A stretch of DNA of 64,000 bases from Halomonas sp. A11-A (GCF_003182195.1 NZ_QGTM01000011.1:1-64000), one strand, 5' to 3'; counted from the first letter of the stretch, positions 25,165 through 34,660 are shown. The notes: a model not told the origin generated them from the letters alone. Numbers and translations: made by a program.

Positions 25165-26508
25165 TCACAGCCCCAGCTTCTTCTCCAGGTAGTGGATATT
25201 GACCCCGCCCTGCTGGAAGTAGCCGTCGCGGACCAGCTCCTTGTGCAGGTCGGTGTTGGTCTTGATGCCCTCCACCAGCAGCTCGTCCAGGGCGACCCGC
25301 ATGCGGGTCAGCGCGGTCTCGCGGTCGGCCCCCCAGGTGATCAGCTTGCCGATCAGGGAGTCGTAGTGGGGCGGTACCGTGTAGCCGGTATAGACGTGGG
25401 AGTCCATGCGCACCCCGAGGCCACCCGGCGGGTGGTAGAGGGTCACCTTGCCGGGGGAGGGCATGAAGGTGCGGGCATCCTCGGCGTTGATGCGGCACTC
25501 GAAGGCGTGGCCCGAGAGCTTGACCTCCTCCTGGGTGATCGACAGCGGCAGGCCGGAGGCGATGCGCAGCTGCTCGCGGACGATATCCACACCGGTCACC
25601 ATCTCGGTGACGGGGTGTTCGACCTGCACCCGGGTGTTCATCTCGATGAAGAAGAACTGGCCGTCCTCGTAGAGGAACTCGAAGGTGCCGGCGCCACGGT
25701 AGCCGATGGTGATGCACGCCTGGCGACACGCCTCGAGCACCTCGGCGCGGGCCTTCGGGTCGAGCATGGGGGCCGGGGCCTCCTCGATCACCTTCTGGTG
25801 GCGGCGCTGCAGGGAGCAGTCGCGGTCATAGAGGTGAATGGCATTGCCCTGGCCGTCGGCCAGCACCTGCACCTCCACGTGGCGAGGGTTCTCGAGGAAC
25901 TTCTCCATGTAGACGGTGCCGTCGCCGAAGGCCGCGTGGGCTTCGGTGCGGGTCACGGTCACCGCGGAGAGCAGGTGGGCCTCGGTGTGCACCACGCGCA
26001 TGCCGCGACCACCGCCGCCGGCGGCCGCCTTGATGATCACCGGGTAGCCGATGCGCCGGGCGATGGCGACGATCTCGCCCTCATCATCCTCCGGCAGCGG
26101 GCCGTCGGAGCCCGGCACCGTGGGCACGCCGGCCTTCTTCATCGATTCGATAGCGCTGACCTTGTCGCCCATCAGGCGGATGGTCTCCGCCCGCGGGCCG
26201 ATGAAGGCGAAGCCGGAGCGCTCGACCTGCTCGGCGAAGTTGGCGTTCTCGGAGAGGAAGCCGTAGCCGGGGTGGATAGCGCTGGAATCGGTGACCTCCG
26301 CGGCACTGATCAGTGCCGGGATGTTGAGATAGGAGAGGGCCGAGGCGGCCGGGCCGATGCAGACGGCCTCGTCGGCCAGGCGCACGTGCATCAGCTCGCG
26401 GTCGGCCTTGGAGTGGACCGCCACCGTCTTGATGCCCAGCTCCTTGCAGGCGCGCAGGATGCGCAGGGCGATCTCGCCGCGATTGGCGATGAGTACCTTG
26501 TCCAGCAT
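25165..26508 (-). CDS. accC: acetyl-CoA carboxylase, biotin carboxylase subunit
   Basis: AccC carboxylates biotin on AccB using ATP and bicarbonate, the first half of malonyl-CoA formation. The 447-residue protein begins [21 protein letters not shown] and has the ATP-grasp glycine loop [32 protein letters not shown] and the catalytic [15 protein letters not shown]. Length is normal. It follows accB after 43 bases on the minus strand. A shrunken paralogue of this fold is found at 52844-53791. Confidence 0.98.
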   Translation of the reverse strand: MLDKVLIANRGEIALRILRACKELGIKTVAVHSKADRELMHVRLADEAVCIGPAASALSYLNIPALISAAEVTDSSAIHPGYGFLSENANFAEQVERSGFAFIGPRAETIRLMGDKVSAIESMKKAGVPTVPGSDGPLPEDDEGEIVAIARRIGYPVIIKAAAGGGGRGMRVVHTEAHLLSAVTVTRTEAHAAFGDGTVYMEKFLENPRHVEVQVLADGQGNAIHLYDRDCSLQRRHQKVIEEAPAPMLDPKARAEVLEACRQACITIGYRGAGTFEFLYEDGQFFFIEMNTRVQVEHPVTEMVTGVDIVREQLRIASGLPLSITQEEVKLSGHAFECRINAEDARTFMPSPGKVTLYHPPGGLGVRMDSHVYTGYTVPPHYDSLIGKLITWGADRETALTRMRVALDELLVEGIKTNTDLHKELVRDGYFQQGGVNIHYLEKKLGL

Positions 26509-26551
26509 GATGAATCCGCCAGTGTCAGGTGAATGAAGAGGCGCGGCGACG

Positions 26552-27019
26552 TCAGCTGAGCACGATCAGCGGCTGGTCGAACTCCACCGGCTCGCCGTCA
26601 TCGACCAGGATCGCCTCGACCACGCCGTCGCGGTCGGCCTCGATCTGGTTCATCATCTTCATGGCCTCGACGATGCAGACGGTGTCGCCCTTCTTGACGC
26701 TCGAGCCCACCTCGATAAAGGGCTTGCTGCCCGGGGCCGGGCTGCGATAGAAGGTGCCCACCATGGGCGAGGTGATGGCCTGGCCCCGGTAGCCGGGGCC
26801 CTCATCGGCCTCGGCCTCGGCCGGGGCGGGGGCCGCCGCCTGGGCCTGGGGGGCGGGCTGCGCCGGCGCGGCATAGCTCTGGGGCATGACGGGCTGCCAG
26901 CTCGCGCCATTGGGATGGCGGCTGATGCGCACCGACTCCTCACCCTCCTGGATCTCGATTTCGCTGATGTTGGACTCTTCGAGCAGCTCGATCAGCTTCT
27001 TGACCTTGCGGATATCCAT
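26552..27019 (-). CDS. accB: acetyl-CoA carboxylase, biotin carboxyl carrier protein
   Basis: AccB carries the biotin that shuttles CO2 between AccC and AccAD. The 155-residue protein has the N-terminal helix ([21 protein letters not shown]), an alanine/proline-rich linker (about residues 48-75) and the biotinyl domain with [20 protein letters not shown] and the biotinylated Lys121 in [13 protein letters not shown]. Biotin for it comes from the bio genes earlier in the window. The 246-base upstream region carries a 15-bp operator-like motif at 27219-27233. Confidence 0.98.
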   Translation of the reverse strand: MDIRKVKKLIELLEESNISEIEIQEGEESVRISRHPNGASWQPVMPQSYAAPAQPAPQAQAAAPAPAEAEADEGPGYRGQAITSPMVGTFYRSPAPGSKPFIEVGSSVKKGDTVCIVEAMKMMNQIEADRDGVVEAILVDDGEPVEFDQPLIVLS

Positions 27020-27218
27020 GACGTTGTCCCGATCGCTTGGGTGCAGTGAATGAGGGCTGGCCCGGTGGCGCTGTCAACCTGGGCCAACTTGCCATAGATC
27101 GCGGCAAGATGGCGTCTCTTACCGCTCTAATGGCCGTGAAAAAGGAATGACGCCGGAGTTTGCCGAAAATCCACGGGGATGTCCAGTCGCGGGGAGAACG
27201 CCGTTCGAAGCGCGGATT

Positions 27219-27233
27219 TAAACGACTGTTTGA
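27219..27233. promoter_or_regulatory. TetR/PsrA-like operator upstream of accB
   Basis: TAAACGACTGTTTGA is an imperfect inverted repeat, AAAC-N4-GTTT, in the dsbD-accB gap, 200 bases upstream of accB. Its reverse complement occurs exactly at 59862-59876, over the promoter of the efflux operon. The core agrees with the C/GAAAC-N2-4-GTTTG/C pattern reported for the fatty-acid-sensing TetR regulator PsrA. The regulator itself is not in the window. The remainder of 27020-27265 holds no gene that I can support. Confidence 0.45.
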
Positions 27234-27265
27234 CGACGTTCGCGACCGAGCCGCGGCCTGCCGGG

Positions 27266-29176
27266 TCAGCTCGTCTGGCCGTTCAGCCAGTCGAGCACCC
27301 CCTCGAGATGGGTGGCCAGCCCCGGGGCGCGCATCTCGCCCTGGATGCGCGCCTCGCGCAGCTCCTCCTCGCCGTGGAAGAAGAGCAGGCTGGGCGGCCC
27401 GAACAGGCCGAAGTGGTCGAGCAGCTCGCGGGTGGCGCTGCCCGAGTCGGTTACGTCCACGTTGATGCGGGCGAAGGCCGACAGCGGCTCGGCGACCCGG
27501 GGGTCGGGATAGACCTGGCGCTCCATCTGCTTGCAGGAGATGCACCAGTCGGCGGTGAAGTGCACGAAGGCCGGGCGGCCGTCGTTCACCGAGGCGAGCG
27601 CCCGCTGCAGGTCGTCGAGGCCCGTCACGGTGGTGACCTCGGCGGGCTCCACCGCCGCCGCGCCGCCGCCACCGCCCAGGGTGGCCAGGGGGCGCAGCGG
27701 GTCATGGGCGCCGCTGGCGGCGCCCAGCACCAGGGCCAGGCCCCAGGCCATCAGCAGCAGGCCGGCGGCCTGGCGCACCCGGGGCCAGCCCTGGGGCAGG
27801 TTGACCGACATGGCACCCAGCGCCAGGGCGCTGCCGATGGCCAGGCCCGCCCACAGCAGCAGTGCCACCGCCGAGGGCAGCAGGCGCTCCACCAGCCAGA
27901 TGGCCACGCCCAGCAGCAGGATGCCGAAGGCGATCTTGACGCCGTTCATCCAGGCGCCGCTGCGGGGCAGCAGGGTGGTGCCGAAGGTGCCTACCAGCAG
28001 CAGGGGCACCCCCATGCCGAGCCCCAGGGCGAGCAGCGCCAGCCCGCCCATCATGGCGTCGCCGGTGGTGGAGATGAACACCAGGGCGCCGGCCAGGGGG
28101 GCGGAGACGCAGGGGGAGACCACCAGCACCGACAGCGCCCCGGCCAGGGCCAGCCCGGCGGGGCCGCTCTGCTGGGCGCGGGCCTGCCAGGCGTCGATGC
28201 GCCCGGAGAGCCGAGGCGAGGTGCGCAGCTCGAAGGCGCCGAACATGGCCAGGGCGAAGAGGGCGAAGAGCACCGCGAAGGTGATCAGCACCGGGGCGGA
28301 CTGCAGGCGGGCCTGGAGGTTGAGGCCGGCGCCGAACAGGCCCATCAGCACCCCCACGGCGGCGTAGGTGAGCGCCATGCCGGCCACGTAGCTGGCGGAG
28401 AGCACGAAGGCCCGGGGGCGGCCGGGGTTCTGGCCGACGATGATCGAGGAGAGGATCGGCACCATGGGCAGCACGCAGGGGGTGAAGGTCAGCCCCAGGC
28501 CGGCCAGGAAGAAGAGCCCCAGGGCCAGCGGCAGGCTGGCATCCGCCATCAGGCGCTGGAAGCGTCCGTCATCGCTCTGGGGGGCGGCAGGGGCCGCGCC
28601 GGTGGCGCTGTCACCCGAGCCGGAGCCTTCGCCGCCGCTGCCCGGGGCGCTGCCGTTGCCGCCCACCAGGGCGGCGAAGGCCGCCGGGGCGGCGCGCTCC
28701 GGCGCCTCCAGGGAGACCCGCTCCGGGGGGTAGCAGAGGCCGGCATCGGCACAGCCCTGGAAGGTAAAGGTGAGCGGGAAGGGGCCGCTGACCCCCTCCT
28801 CGAGGGGCACCTCGAGCAGCATAGTCTCGCGGAAGACGTAGACGTCGCCCATGAACTCGTCGCTGGTGAACTCGCCCTGGGGGATCTCGGGGTCGCCCAG
28901 GCTCACGGCGTCGGAGGTCACCGCCAGCTGGTGGCGATAGAGGTAGTGCTCGGGGGTGACCTCGACCCCCACGTAGAGGGTCTCGCCGTCGTGCCAGGCC
29001 TGGGGCTGGAATGCCTCCAGCACCGGCAGGAACGGCTGGGAGCTTGAGGAGGAGAACCACTGGGCCTGGGCCGCCAGGGGCAGCAGCATCAGGAGGAGCG
29101 TCAGGGCGAGGCGTCGTGCAGCGATCAAGAGGGCGTTCCTTTCCTGGCGGATGGTGTCGGGACGGGGCTCGGCCAT
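27266..29176 (-). CDS. dsbD: thiol:disulphide interchange protein DsbD
   Basis: DsbD carries electrons from cytoplasmic thioredoxin across the inner membrane to periplasmic DsbC/DsbG and cytochrome-maturation proteins. The 636-residue product has all three modules: a signal peptide (LALTLLLMLLPLAAQAQ), the periplasmic alpha domain with CADAGLCYPPE near residue 147, an eight-helix core with FTPCVLPMVPIL and VVSPCVSAPLAGAL, and the C-terminal thioredoxin domain with CISCKQME. All six redox cysteines are present. In Pseudomonas aroQ follows dsbD; here accB follows directly. Confidence 0.95.
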   Translation of the reverse strand: MAEPRPDTIRQERNALLIAARRLALTLLLMLLPLAAQAQWFSSSSSQPFLPVLEAFQPQAWHDGETLYVGVEVTPEHYLYRHQLAVTSDAVSLGDPEIPQGEFTSDEFMGDVYVFRETMLLEVPLEEGVSGPFPLTFTFQGCADAGLCYPPERVSLEAPERAAPAAFAALVGGNGSAPGSGGEGSGSGDSATGAAPAAPQSDDGRFQRLMADASLPLALGLFFLAGLGLTFTPCVLPMVPILSSIIVGQNPGRPRAFVLSASYVAGMALTYAAVGVLMGLFGAGLNLQARLQSAPVLITFAVLFALFALAMFGAFELRTSPRLSGRIDAWQARAQQSGPAGLALAGALSVLVVSPCVSAPLAGALVFISTTGDAMMGGLALLALGLGMGVPLLLVGTFGTTLLPRSGAWMNGVKIAFGILLLGVAIWLVERLLPSAVALLLWAGLAIGSALALGAMSVNLPQGWPRVRQAAGLLLMAWGLALVLGAASGAHDPLRPLATLGGGGGAAAVEPAEVTTVTGLDDLQRALASVNDGRPAFVHFTADWCISCKQMERQVYPDPRVAEPLSAFARINVDVTDSGSATRELLDHFGLFGPPSLLFFHGEEELREARIQGEMRAPGLATHLEGVLDWLNGQTS

Positions 29177-29351
29177 CAGACCGGCGGGCGGCGGGGCGGT
29201 TCCCCCGTCGGCTGCGGCTTGCGCCGGAGCCCCGCTGTGAGTGCTAGGATAACCCAGTAGACACGGTGCGTTGACCGTGTCGCGTCCGTTATCGTTGCGC
29301 CTGATTGTCGCATTGTCGCGGGCTCTCGTTCATTAGCCAGGAATTACCGAG

Positions 29352-30518
29352 ATGGGCTTGAAAAGCTGGCGCGCCGCACGGCGCCGCAGGAAGGAGGAGG
29401 CGCTGGAGCGCCCCCGCTACGGATGGATCTGGAAGCCGCTGGTGGCCCTGCTGGGGCTCTACCTGCTGGTCAGCGTGGCACTGGGCATCTGGTGGAGCCA
29501 GCCGCCAACCGCCTTCGACGTGGAGCAGGCGACCCTGGAGCGCCGCGGCGAGGCCGCCTATGCGCCCGGCGCCAGAGGGACGGTGAGCGTGGCGACCCTG
29601 GCCGAGAGCGTTGCCACCCTGCTGGAGAAGCCCGGCGGCTACCTGCGCAACGATATCGCCCCGCCGGGGGTCTGGCTCGACAATATGCCCAACTGGGAGC
29701 TCGGCGTGCTGGAGGAGTCGCGGCGCCTTGCCCTGGCCCTGCCGCAGATGGCCGGCGGCGACTCGGCGGCGCTCGTCGAGGCCCGGGAGGCGCTGCTGGG
29801 CGATGATCGCGACTGGCTCCACCCCTCCACCGAGCGCCGCCTGGAGGAGGCGGTGGCCGCCCTGGAGCGCAAGCTCGCCACCCTCGATGACCCGGAGGCG
29901 GGCTTCTCGCCCGGCGCCGGCCTGGGAGAGTGGCTGGCAGCGGTGGCCGAGGGGCTCGACGGCCTGGCCCTGCGGCTGGCGGCCAGCGTCGGCGGGCACG
30001 AGGCGCTGACCGAGCTCGCCGTGGATACCGCGTCGCTGCCGCCGCCCACGCCCTGGTATCGGGTCGACGACATCTTCTTCGAGGCCCGGGGCAGCGGCTG
30101 GGCTCTGGCGCAGCTGCTGGAGGGCGTGCAGCGGGATCAGGCTGACGTGCTGGAGACGGCGGGTGCCCGGGGCGAGTGGGAGCGCCTGCTGGCCGAGCTG
30201 GAGATGACCCAGCGGCGGCTGTGGAGCCCGGTGGTGCTCAACGGCTCAGGTTTCGGGCTCTTCGCCAATCACTCCCTGGTGATGGCGCTGCACATGACGC
30301 GGGCGCGGGATCTCGCCGCCCAGCTGGCCGAGCGCCTGGCCGAGCCGCCGGCGTCCCTGGCCGCGCCGGCAGAGGTCGCCGAGACGCCGCCCACCGAGAC
30401 GCTGCCCGAGGAGAGCGAGGAGGCGGAGCCCGTCGAGCCGCCGGTGGTGGAGGTGGAGCGCTTCGAGGAGGAGGTCGTCGAGCCGCCCCGCGAGGGGCTG
30501 GCCGCGCCGGAAGAGTGA
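29352..30518 (+). CDS. DUF2333 family membrane-anchored protein
   Basis: The 388-residue protein has one membrane helix near residues 28-48 (PLVALLGLYLLVSVALGIWW) and a large periplasmic domain. The segments VATLLEKPGGYLRNDIAPPG, VWLDNMPNWELGVLEE and WYRVDDIFFEARGSGWALAQLL match the DUF2333 family as I recall it. The last 60 residues are an acidic, proline-rich tail (EESEEAEPVEPPVVEVE), probably disordered. Its role is unknown; envelope location is inferred from topology. It is monocistronic and ends at a shared terminator with ppa. Confidence 0.75.
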   Translation: MGLKSWRAARRRRKEEALERPRYGWIWKPLVALLGLYLLVSVALGIWWSQPPTAFDVEQATLERRGEAAYAPGARGTVSVATLAESVATLLEKPGGYLRNDIAPPGVWLDNMPNWELGVLEESRRLALALPQMAGGDSAALVEAREALLGDDRDWLHPSTERRLEEAVAALERKLATLDDPEAGFSPGAGLGEWLAAVAEGLDGLALRLAASVGGHEALTELAVDTASLPPPTPWYRVDDIFFEARGSGWALAQLLEGVQRDQADVLETAGARGEWERLLAELEMTQRRLWSPVVLNGSGFGLFANHSLVMALHMTRARDLAAQLAERLAEPPASLAAPAEVAETPPTETLPEESEEAEPVEPPVVEVERFEEEVVEPPREGLAAPEE

Positions 30519-30538
30519 GCCGCTCGCGCCCCTGAATG

Positions 30539-30570
30539 CAGCAGGGCCGCCCTATCGGGCGGCCCTGCTG
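30539..30570. terminator. bidirectional terminator between DUF2333 gene and ppa
   Basis: A perfect 14-bp stem (CAGCAGGGCCGCCC / GGGCGGCCCTGCTG) closes a TATC loop, 20 bases after one stop codon and 27 bases from the other. Confidence 0.8.
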
Positions 30571-30597
30571 GGTCTGGCCGGGTGCCAGTTGGAAGGA

Positions 30598-31128
30598 TCA
30601 GGCCTTCTCGTAGGCGGCCACGGCCTTCTCGATGGCCTTGCGGGCGGCCTCGGCGCCTTCCCAGGACTCCACCTTGACCCACTTGCCTTTCTCGAGATCC
30701 TTGTAGTTCTCGAAGAAGTGGGCGATCTGCTGGCGCAGCAGCTCGGGCAGGTCGGTCACTTCCTGGACCTCATCGTAGAGGCTGGAGAGCTTGGCGTGGG
30801 GCACGCAGACCAGCTTGGCGTCCTCGCCGGCCTCGTCGGTCATGTTGAGCACGCCCACCGGGCGGGCGCGGATGATGGCGCCGGGCTGAACCGGGTAGGG
30901 GGTGACCACCAGGGCGTCCAGCGCATCGCCGTCGTCGGCGAGAGTGTGCGGGATGAAACCGTAGTTGGCCGGGTAGAACATCGGGGTGGCCATGAAGCGG
31001 TCGACCAGCAGGGCGCCCATGTCCTTGTCGATCTCGTACTTGATTGGCGCATGGTTGGCCGGGATCTCGATCGCCACGTAGACGTCGTTAGGGAGGTCCT
31101 TGCCGGCAGGGATGTTGTCGAAGTTCAT
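30598..31128 (-). CDS. ppa: inorganic pyrophosphatase, family I
   Basis: Ppa hydrolyses pyrophosphate released by biosynthesis. The 176-residue protein has the family I hallmarks: [41 protein letters not shown] with the three metal-binding aspartates, and a [14 protein letters not shown] segment. Length is normal for the bacterial hexameric enzyme. GGAAGCGACG precedes the start. A PPi-dependent phosphofructokinase is encoded 2 kb away, so PPi has two competing uses in this cell. Confidence 0.97.
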   Translation of the reverse strand: MNFDNIPAGKDLPNDVYVAIEIPANHAPIKYEIDKDMGALLVDRFMATPMFYPANYGFIPHTLADDGDALDALVVTPYPVQPGAIIRARPVGVLNMTDEAGEDAKLVCVPHAKLSSLYDEVQEVTDLPELLRQQIAHFFENYKDLEKGKWVKVESWEGAEAARKAIEKAVAAYEKA

Positions 31129-31393
31129 CGTCGCTTCCTTGGGTTGGAGATCAGCCTGGTCAATCGCTGAGCGAAAAATCCGCGAAATTATACGGAGCGA
31201 GCACCGGGATTACCAATGCGACATAGGTGCCGAGCTTGTCCGGGGAGGCAGCGGCCTGGGTCGATGCTGCTTAGGTTGACACCACGCGGGGGCGCCGGGA
31301 GTGTATCATGGGCGCCGGCGGGGTTCGCCGGCTGCCGATCCGGGCGGCGCGGGTCCCTTGGGAAGATCGACTCGGCGCTCAAGGAGAAGCCTC

Positions 31394-33127
31394 TTGGGAT
31401 CTGCGCAGCTGTCATTGAGTTACGGCCAGGCCTACGTGGCGCCGGATCGGCGCCATCACCGCAGCTCCATGTCGGTGTGCTTTCCGCAGCCCGGGCAGCT
31501 CAATGCCAAGGGCGCCTGCGCGGTGATCAGCGACTCCATCCGGCGCAACTCCATGGCCAAGCAGGCCGGCGACCTCAGCGTGCGCGGCTTCCTGGCCGAT
31601 TACTACTCCACCCCCGACCACTGGGACGTCAAGACCTCGGCGACCCGGGTGCTGCGCGCCCTCAACGGCTGGTGCTACAGCCAGAGCCAGTGCGTGGCCG
31701 AGGGCAGCTATGTCTCCTCGCTGTCGGCCATGGTCTATCGTGGCCGCACCGCCCACCTGTTCCACCTGGGCGATACCCTGGTGTTTCGCCTGCGCGGCGC
31801 CGAGTTCGAACAGCTCAGCCGCGACCATGTCACCGACCTCGGCGGCTATCGCTACCCTTCCCGGGCGCTGGGCATGGATAACAGCATCGATATCGACTAC
31901 GCCCAGTTTCCCATCAAGCAGGGCGACATCTTCCTGTTCACCACCCAGGCGGTGCTGGGCACCCTGATGCCCTCTGAGTATGTGCAGCTGATCCGCCAGG
32001 ATGTCAGCGACCTCAACGCCGCCTGCGACCGGCTGGCCGAGGCAGCGGTGCAGCGGGCCCAGGCCCGCGGCTATGGCGCCGAGCAGTTCTGCTTCCAGCT
32101 GGTCCGCATCGACGAGCTGCCCGACGAGCAGCCCGACCACCCCGGTCGCGCCTATGGCGAGCTGCCGATTCCGCCGGAGCTCGCGCCGGGGGATCGCCTG
32201 GACGGCCTGCAGGTCGAGGCGGTGCTCTCGCGCACCGCCCAGTCGCGGGTCTATCGGGTGCGGGACGTGCACACCGAGCGGGAGATGGTGATGAAGGCGC
32301 CGAGCCCGGAGCTCTCCCACCGCAACGCCTACCTGGAGCACTTCCTGCTGCAGCAGTGGGTGGTGGAGCGGGTCAAGTCACCCTTCGTGGTGAGGATCAT
32401 GGAGTCCTCCCGGCCGCGCCGCTACCTCTATTACCTGATGGCCTACGTGGAGGGCGAGACCCTCACCGAGTGGGCCAGGCGGCACCCCCAGGCGAGCCTG
32501 GTGCAGCGCCTGGACATCGCCAATCAGCTCGGCAAGGCGATCCAGGCGCTGCATCACCGCGACATCCTGCACCAGCAGATCTATCCGGGGAACGTGCTGA
32601 TCGACGCCCACGGCCAGGTGGTGCTCACCGACTTCAGCGCCTGTCGGGCCCGGGAGGGAGGGGGGCATCGCGATGCCCGGGAGCTGCTGCGTCAGGTAGG
32701 TCTGACCGAGCACAGCGCCCCCGAGTACGCCCTGGATGATTCGGTGGGCCGGCGCAGCGACCAGTACTCCTATGCGTCCACCGTCTACTGGCTGCTGACC
32801 GGCGAGCTGCCCTACGCGCTCACGCCTAACCGGCTGCGCAGCCACACCGACCTCGAACAGCTGGCCTACCGCAGCGCGCGCACCCGCAACCCCGAGGTGC
32901 CGCCGGCCCTGGACGAGGCGCTGCGCCGCGCCCTGGACCCCCAGCGCTCACTACGCTTTCGGCGCATGTCGGAGTTCCGCCGCGCGCTGCGCCAGCCCCT
33001 CGCCACCGAGCCGCATGGCGCCGCTCCCCGCGCCCGGCCGCGGCTGTTTCGGGACCCCGGCCACTTCTGGCAGGGCGTGGCCGGCATCCTGCTGCTGCTG
33101 CTGATTCTCTCCTGGCTGCTGCGATAG
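31394..33127 (+). CDS. PP2C phosphatase-protein kinase fusion, both domains degenerate
   Basis: The start is TTG 31394, 7 bases after AAGGAG, giving 577 residues. Residues 1-235 align with the PP2C domain of the bifunctional kinase/phosphatase family, including VRGFLADYYSTPDHW and the HLGDTLVFRLRG strand with Asp127. The usual first metal aspartate (NQD) is absent, ADG is SDS at 46-48, and the late TDG is TQA with Gln185. Residues 270-520 are a protein-kinase domain with the ATP lysine in VMKAP. The catalytic loop reads HQQIYPGN, with Gln395 for the Asp base and Tyr397 for Lys, and DFG is DFS at 413. A C-terminal helix (VAGILLLLLILSWLL) anchors it in the membrane. I infer a signalling scaffold, not an enzyme. 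Confidence 0.85.
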   Translation: MGSAQLSLSYGQAYVAPDRRHHRSSMSVCFPQPGQLNAKGACAVISDSIRRNSMAKQAGDLSVRGFLADYYSTPDHWDVKTSATRVLRALNGWCYSQSQCVAEGSYVSSLSAMVYRGRTAHLFHLGDTLVFRLRGAEFEQLSRDHVTDLGGYRYPSRALGMDNSIDIDYAQFPIKQGDIFLFTTQAVLGTLMPSEYVQLIRQDVSDLNAACDRLAEAAVQRAQARGYGAEQFCFQLVRIDELPDEQPDHPGRAYGELPIPPELAPGDRLDGLQVEAVLSRTAQSRVYRVRDVHTEREMVMKAPSPELSHRNAYLEHFLLQQWVVERVKSPFVVRIMESSRPRRYLYYLMAYVEGETLTEWARRHPQASLVQRLDIANQLGKAIQALHHRDILHQQIYPGNVLIDAHGQVVLTDFSACRAREGGGHRDARELLRQVGLTEHSAPEYALDDSVGRRSDQYSYASTVYWLLTGELPYALTPNRLRSHTDLEQLAYRSARTRNPEVPPALDEALRRALDPQRSLRFRRMSEFRRALRQPLATEPHGAAPRARPRLFRDPGHFWQGVAGILLLLLILSWLLR

Positions 33128-33140
33128 GCGCTTTTGGCGC

Positions 33141-33180
33141 TTGAGCTCTTGCTAGAGCTTGAGCTCAGGCTAGAGCTTAA
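33141..33180. repeat. 18-bp tandem repeat with hairpins at convergent gene ends
   Basis: TTGAGCTCTTGCTAGAGC (33141-33158) is followed by a second copy with two changes (33159-33176) and the start of a third. Within it AGCTCT-TGCT-AGAGCT forms a 6-bp stem-loop at 33145-33160. The repeat fills the gap between the kinase-like gene and pfp and includes the pfp stop codon. It probably acts as the shared terminator. Confidence 0.6.
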
Positions 33181-34426
33181 ACTCCGGCAGCTTGCGCTCG
33201 ACTCGGTGCAGCGCCAGCTTGGCCACCTTGGGCAGGCCGTTCTCAAAGGGCGGGAAGTCCTCGCCTTGGATCAGCGGCAACAGGTACTGGCGGCACGCCT
33301 CGGTGATGCCGAAGCCATCCTCGCGGATGTACTCGCGGGGCATGAACTTCTCGCGGTTGGCGACCTCGGCCAGCGGGGCCGGCTCGATGGTCCAGCGGTA
33401 GGGGGTGTCGGAGACGCGCTTGATGGCCGGCATCATGGCGTTCTTGCCGGCGATCGCCAGCTCCACTGCCTTCTCGCCCACCGCGTAGGCCTGCTCCACG
33501 TCGGTCTTCGAGGCCAGGTGGCGGGCGGCGCGCTGCAGGTAGTCGGCCACTGCCCAGTGGTACTTGTAGCCCAGGTCCTGCTTGACCATGCCGGCAAGCG
33601 TGGGGGCCACGCCGCCGAGCTGGCGGTGGCCGAAGGCGTCAGTGTTGCCGGAGTCGGCCAGGAAGGTGCCGTCCTCGTAGCGGGCCCCCTCGGAGACCAC
33701 GATTACGCAGTAGCCGTACTTCTTGACCGCCTCGTCGACCCTGGCCATGACCGCGGAGCGATCGAAGGCCACCTCGGGGAAGATCACCAGGTGGGGCGGC
33801 TCGCCTTCGCCGTTGCCGGCAAGCGCGCCGGCGGCGGCGATCCAGCCGGCGTGGCGGCCCATCACCTCGAGCACGAACACCTTGGTGGAGGTGGCGCACA
33901 TGGAGGCGATATCCAGAGAGGCCTCCAGGGTGGAGGTGGCGATGTACTTGGCCACGCTGCCGAAGCCCGGGGAGTTGTCGGTGATCGGCAGATCGTTGTC
34001 CACGGTCTTGGGCACGTGGATGGCGGTGAGCGGGTAGCCGAGCTTCTCGGAGAGCTGGGAGACCTTGAGGCAGGTGTCGGCGCTGTCGCCGCCGCCGTTG
34101 TAGAAGAAGTAGCGGATATCGTGGGCGCGGAACACCTCGATCAGCCGTTCGTACTGGGCGCGGTGGCTCTCGATGTCCTTGAGCTTGTAGCGGCAGGAGC
34201 CGAAGGCGCCGCCCGGGGTGTGGCGCAGCGCGGCGATCGTCTCGTCGGACTCCCGGCTCACGTCGATCAGGTCTTCGGTGAGGGCGCCGATGATGCCGTT
34301 GTGGCCGGCATAGACCTTGCCGATCTGGTCCGGGTGGCGGCGGCAGGCCTCGATCACGCCGCAGGCGCTGGCATTGATCACGGCGGTGACGCCGCCGGAC
34401 TGGGCGTAGAAGGCATTGTGGGCCAT
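33170..34426 (-). CDS. pfp: 6-phosphofructokinase, PPi-dependent type
   Basis: The protein of 418 residues starts at ATG 34426 (MAHNAFYAQSGGVTAVINAS); an extension to 34552 is not protein-like. The NGGGDSADT loop near residue 104 and HVPKTVDNDLPITDNSPGFGS near 125 match the PPi-using and group III enzymes, where the ATP-type GGDG is replaced. EVMGRHAGWIA is the substrate-binding motif. The enzyme would phosphorylate fructose 6-phosphate with pyrophosphate reversibly, which allows it to work in gluconeogenesis. Donor specificity is inferred from motifs. The 3' end converges on the kinase-like gene. Confidence 0.88.
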   Translation of the reverse strand: MAHNAFYAQSGGVTAVINASACGVIEACRRHPDQIGKVYAGHNGIIGALTEDLIDVSRESDETIAALRHTPGGAFGSCRYKLKDIESHRAQYERLIEVFRAHDIRYFFYNGGGDSADTCLKVSQLSEKLGYPLTAIHVPKTVDNDLPITDNSPGFGSVAKYIATSTLEASLDIASMCATSTKVFVLEVMGRHAGWIAAAGALAGNGEGEPPHLVIFPEVAFDRSAVMARVDEAVKKYGYCVIVVSEGARYEDGTFLADSGNTDAFGHRQLGGVAPTLAGMVKQDLGYKYHWAVADYLQRAARHLASKTDVEQAYAVGEKAVELAIAGKNAMMPAIKRVSDTPYRWTIEPAPLAEVANREKFMPREYIREDGFGITEACRQYLLPLIQGEDFPPFENGLPKVAKLALHRVERKLPEFKL

Positions 34427-34660
34427 GGGGCTATCCTGCTCCTGGTCGCTGCTGGTCGGGGATGGGGGACAAAAGTCGGAGGATTCTAGCCGAAAGCGGC
34501 CGAGGCTGCATCCGGGGCCGGTCGCCGGAACAGCCTTGAGCGGTGCTGCCATCTGCGATAGCCCTGGCCGGGCGCTGGAGGGGCTCCCGGCGCCATGCTA
34601 GTCTCGCCACACCCTGCCGCGGTGGGATGCCGCGGCGCACGTCGGTAGTCAGGAGAGCGC

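Noticed and set aside
34427..34552. N-terminal extension of Pfp
   Set aside because: The added 42 codons read as S/P-rich non-coding sequence; family members begin at the MAHNAFYAQSGG methionine.
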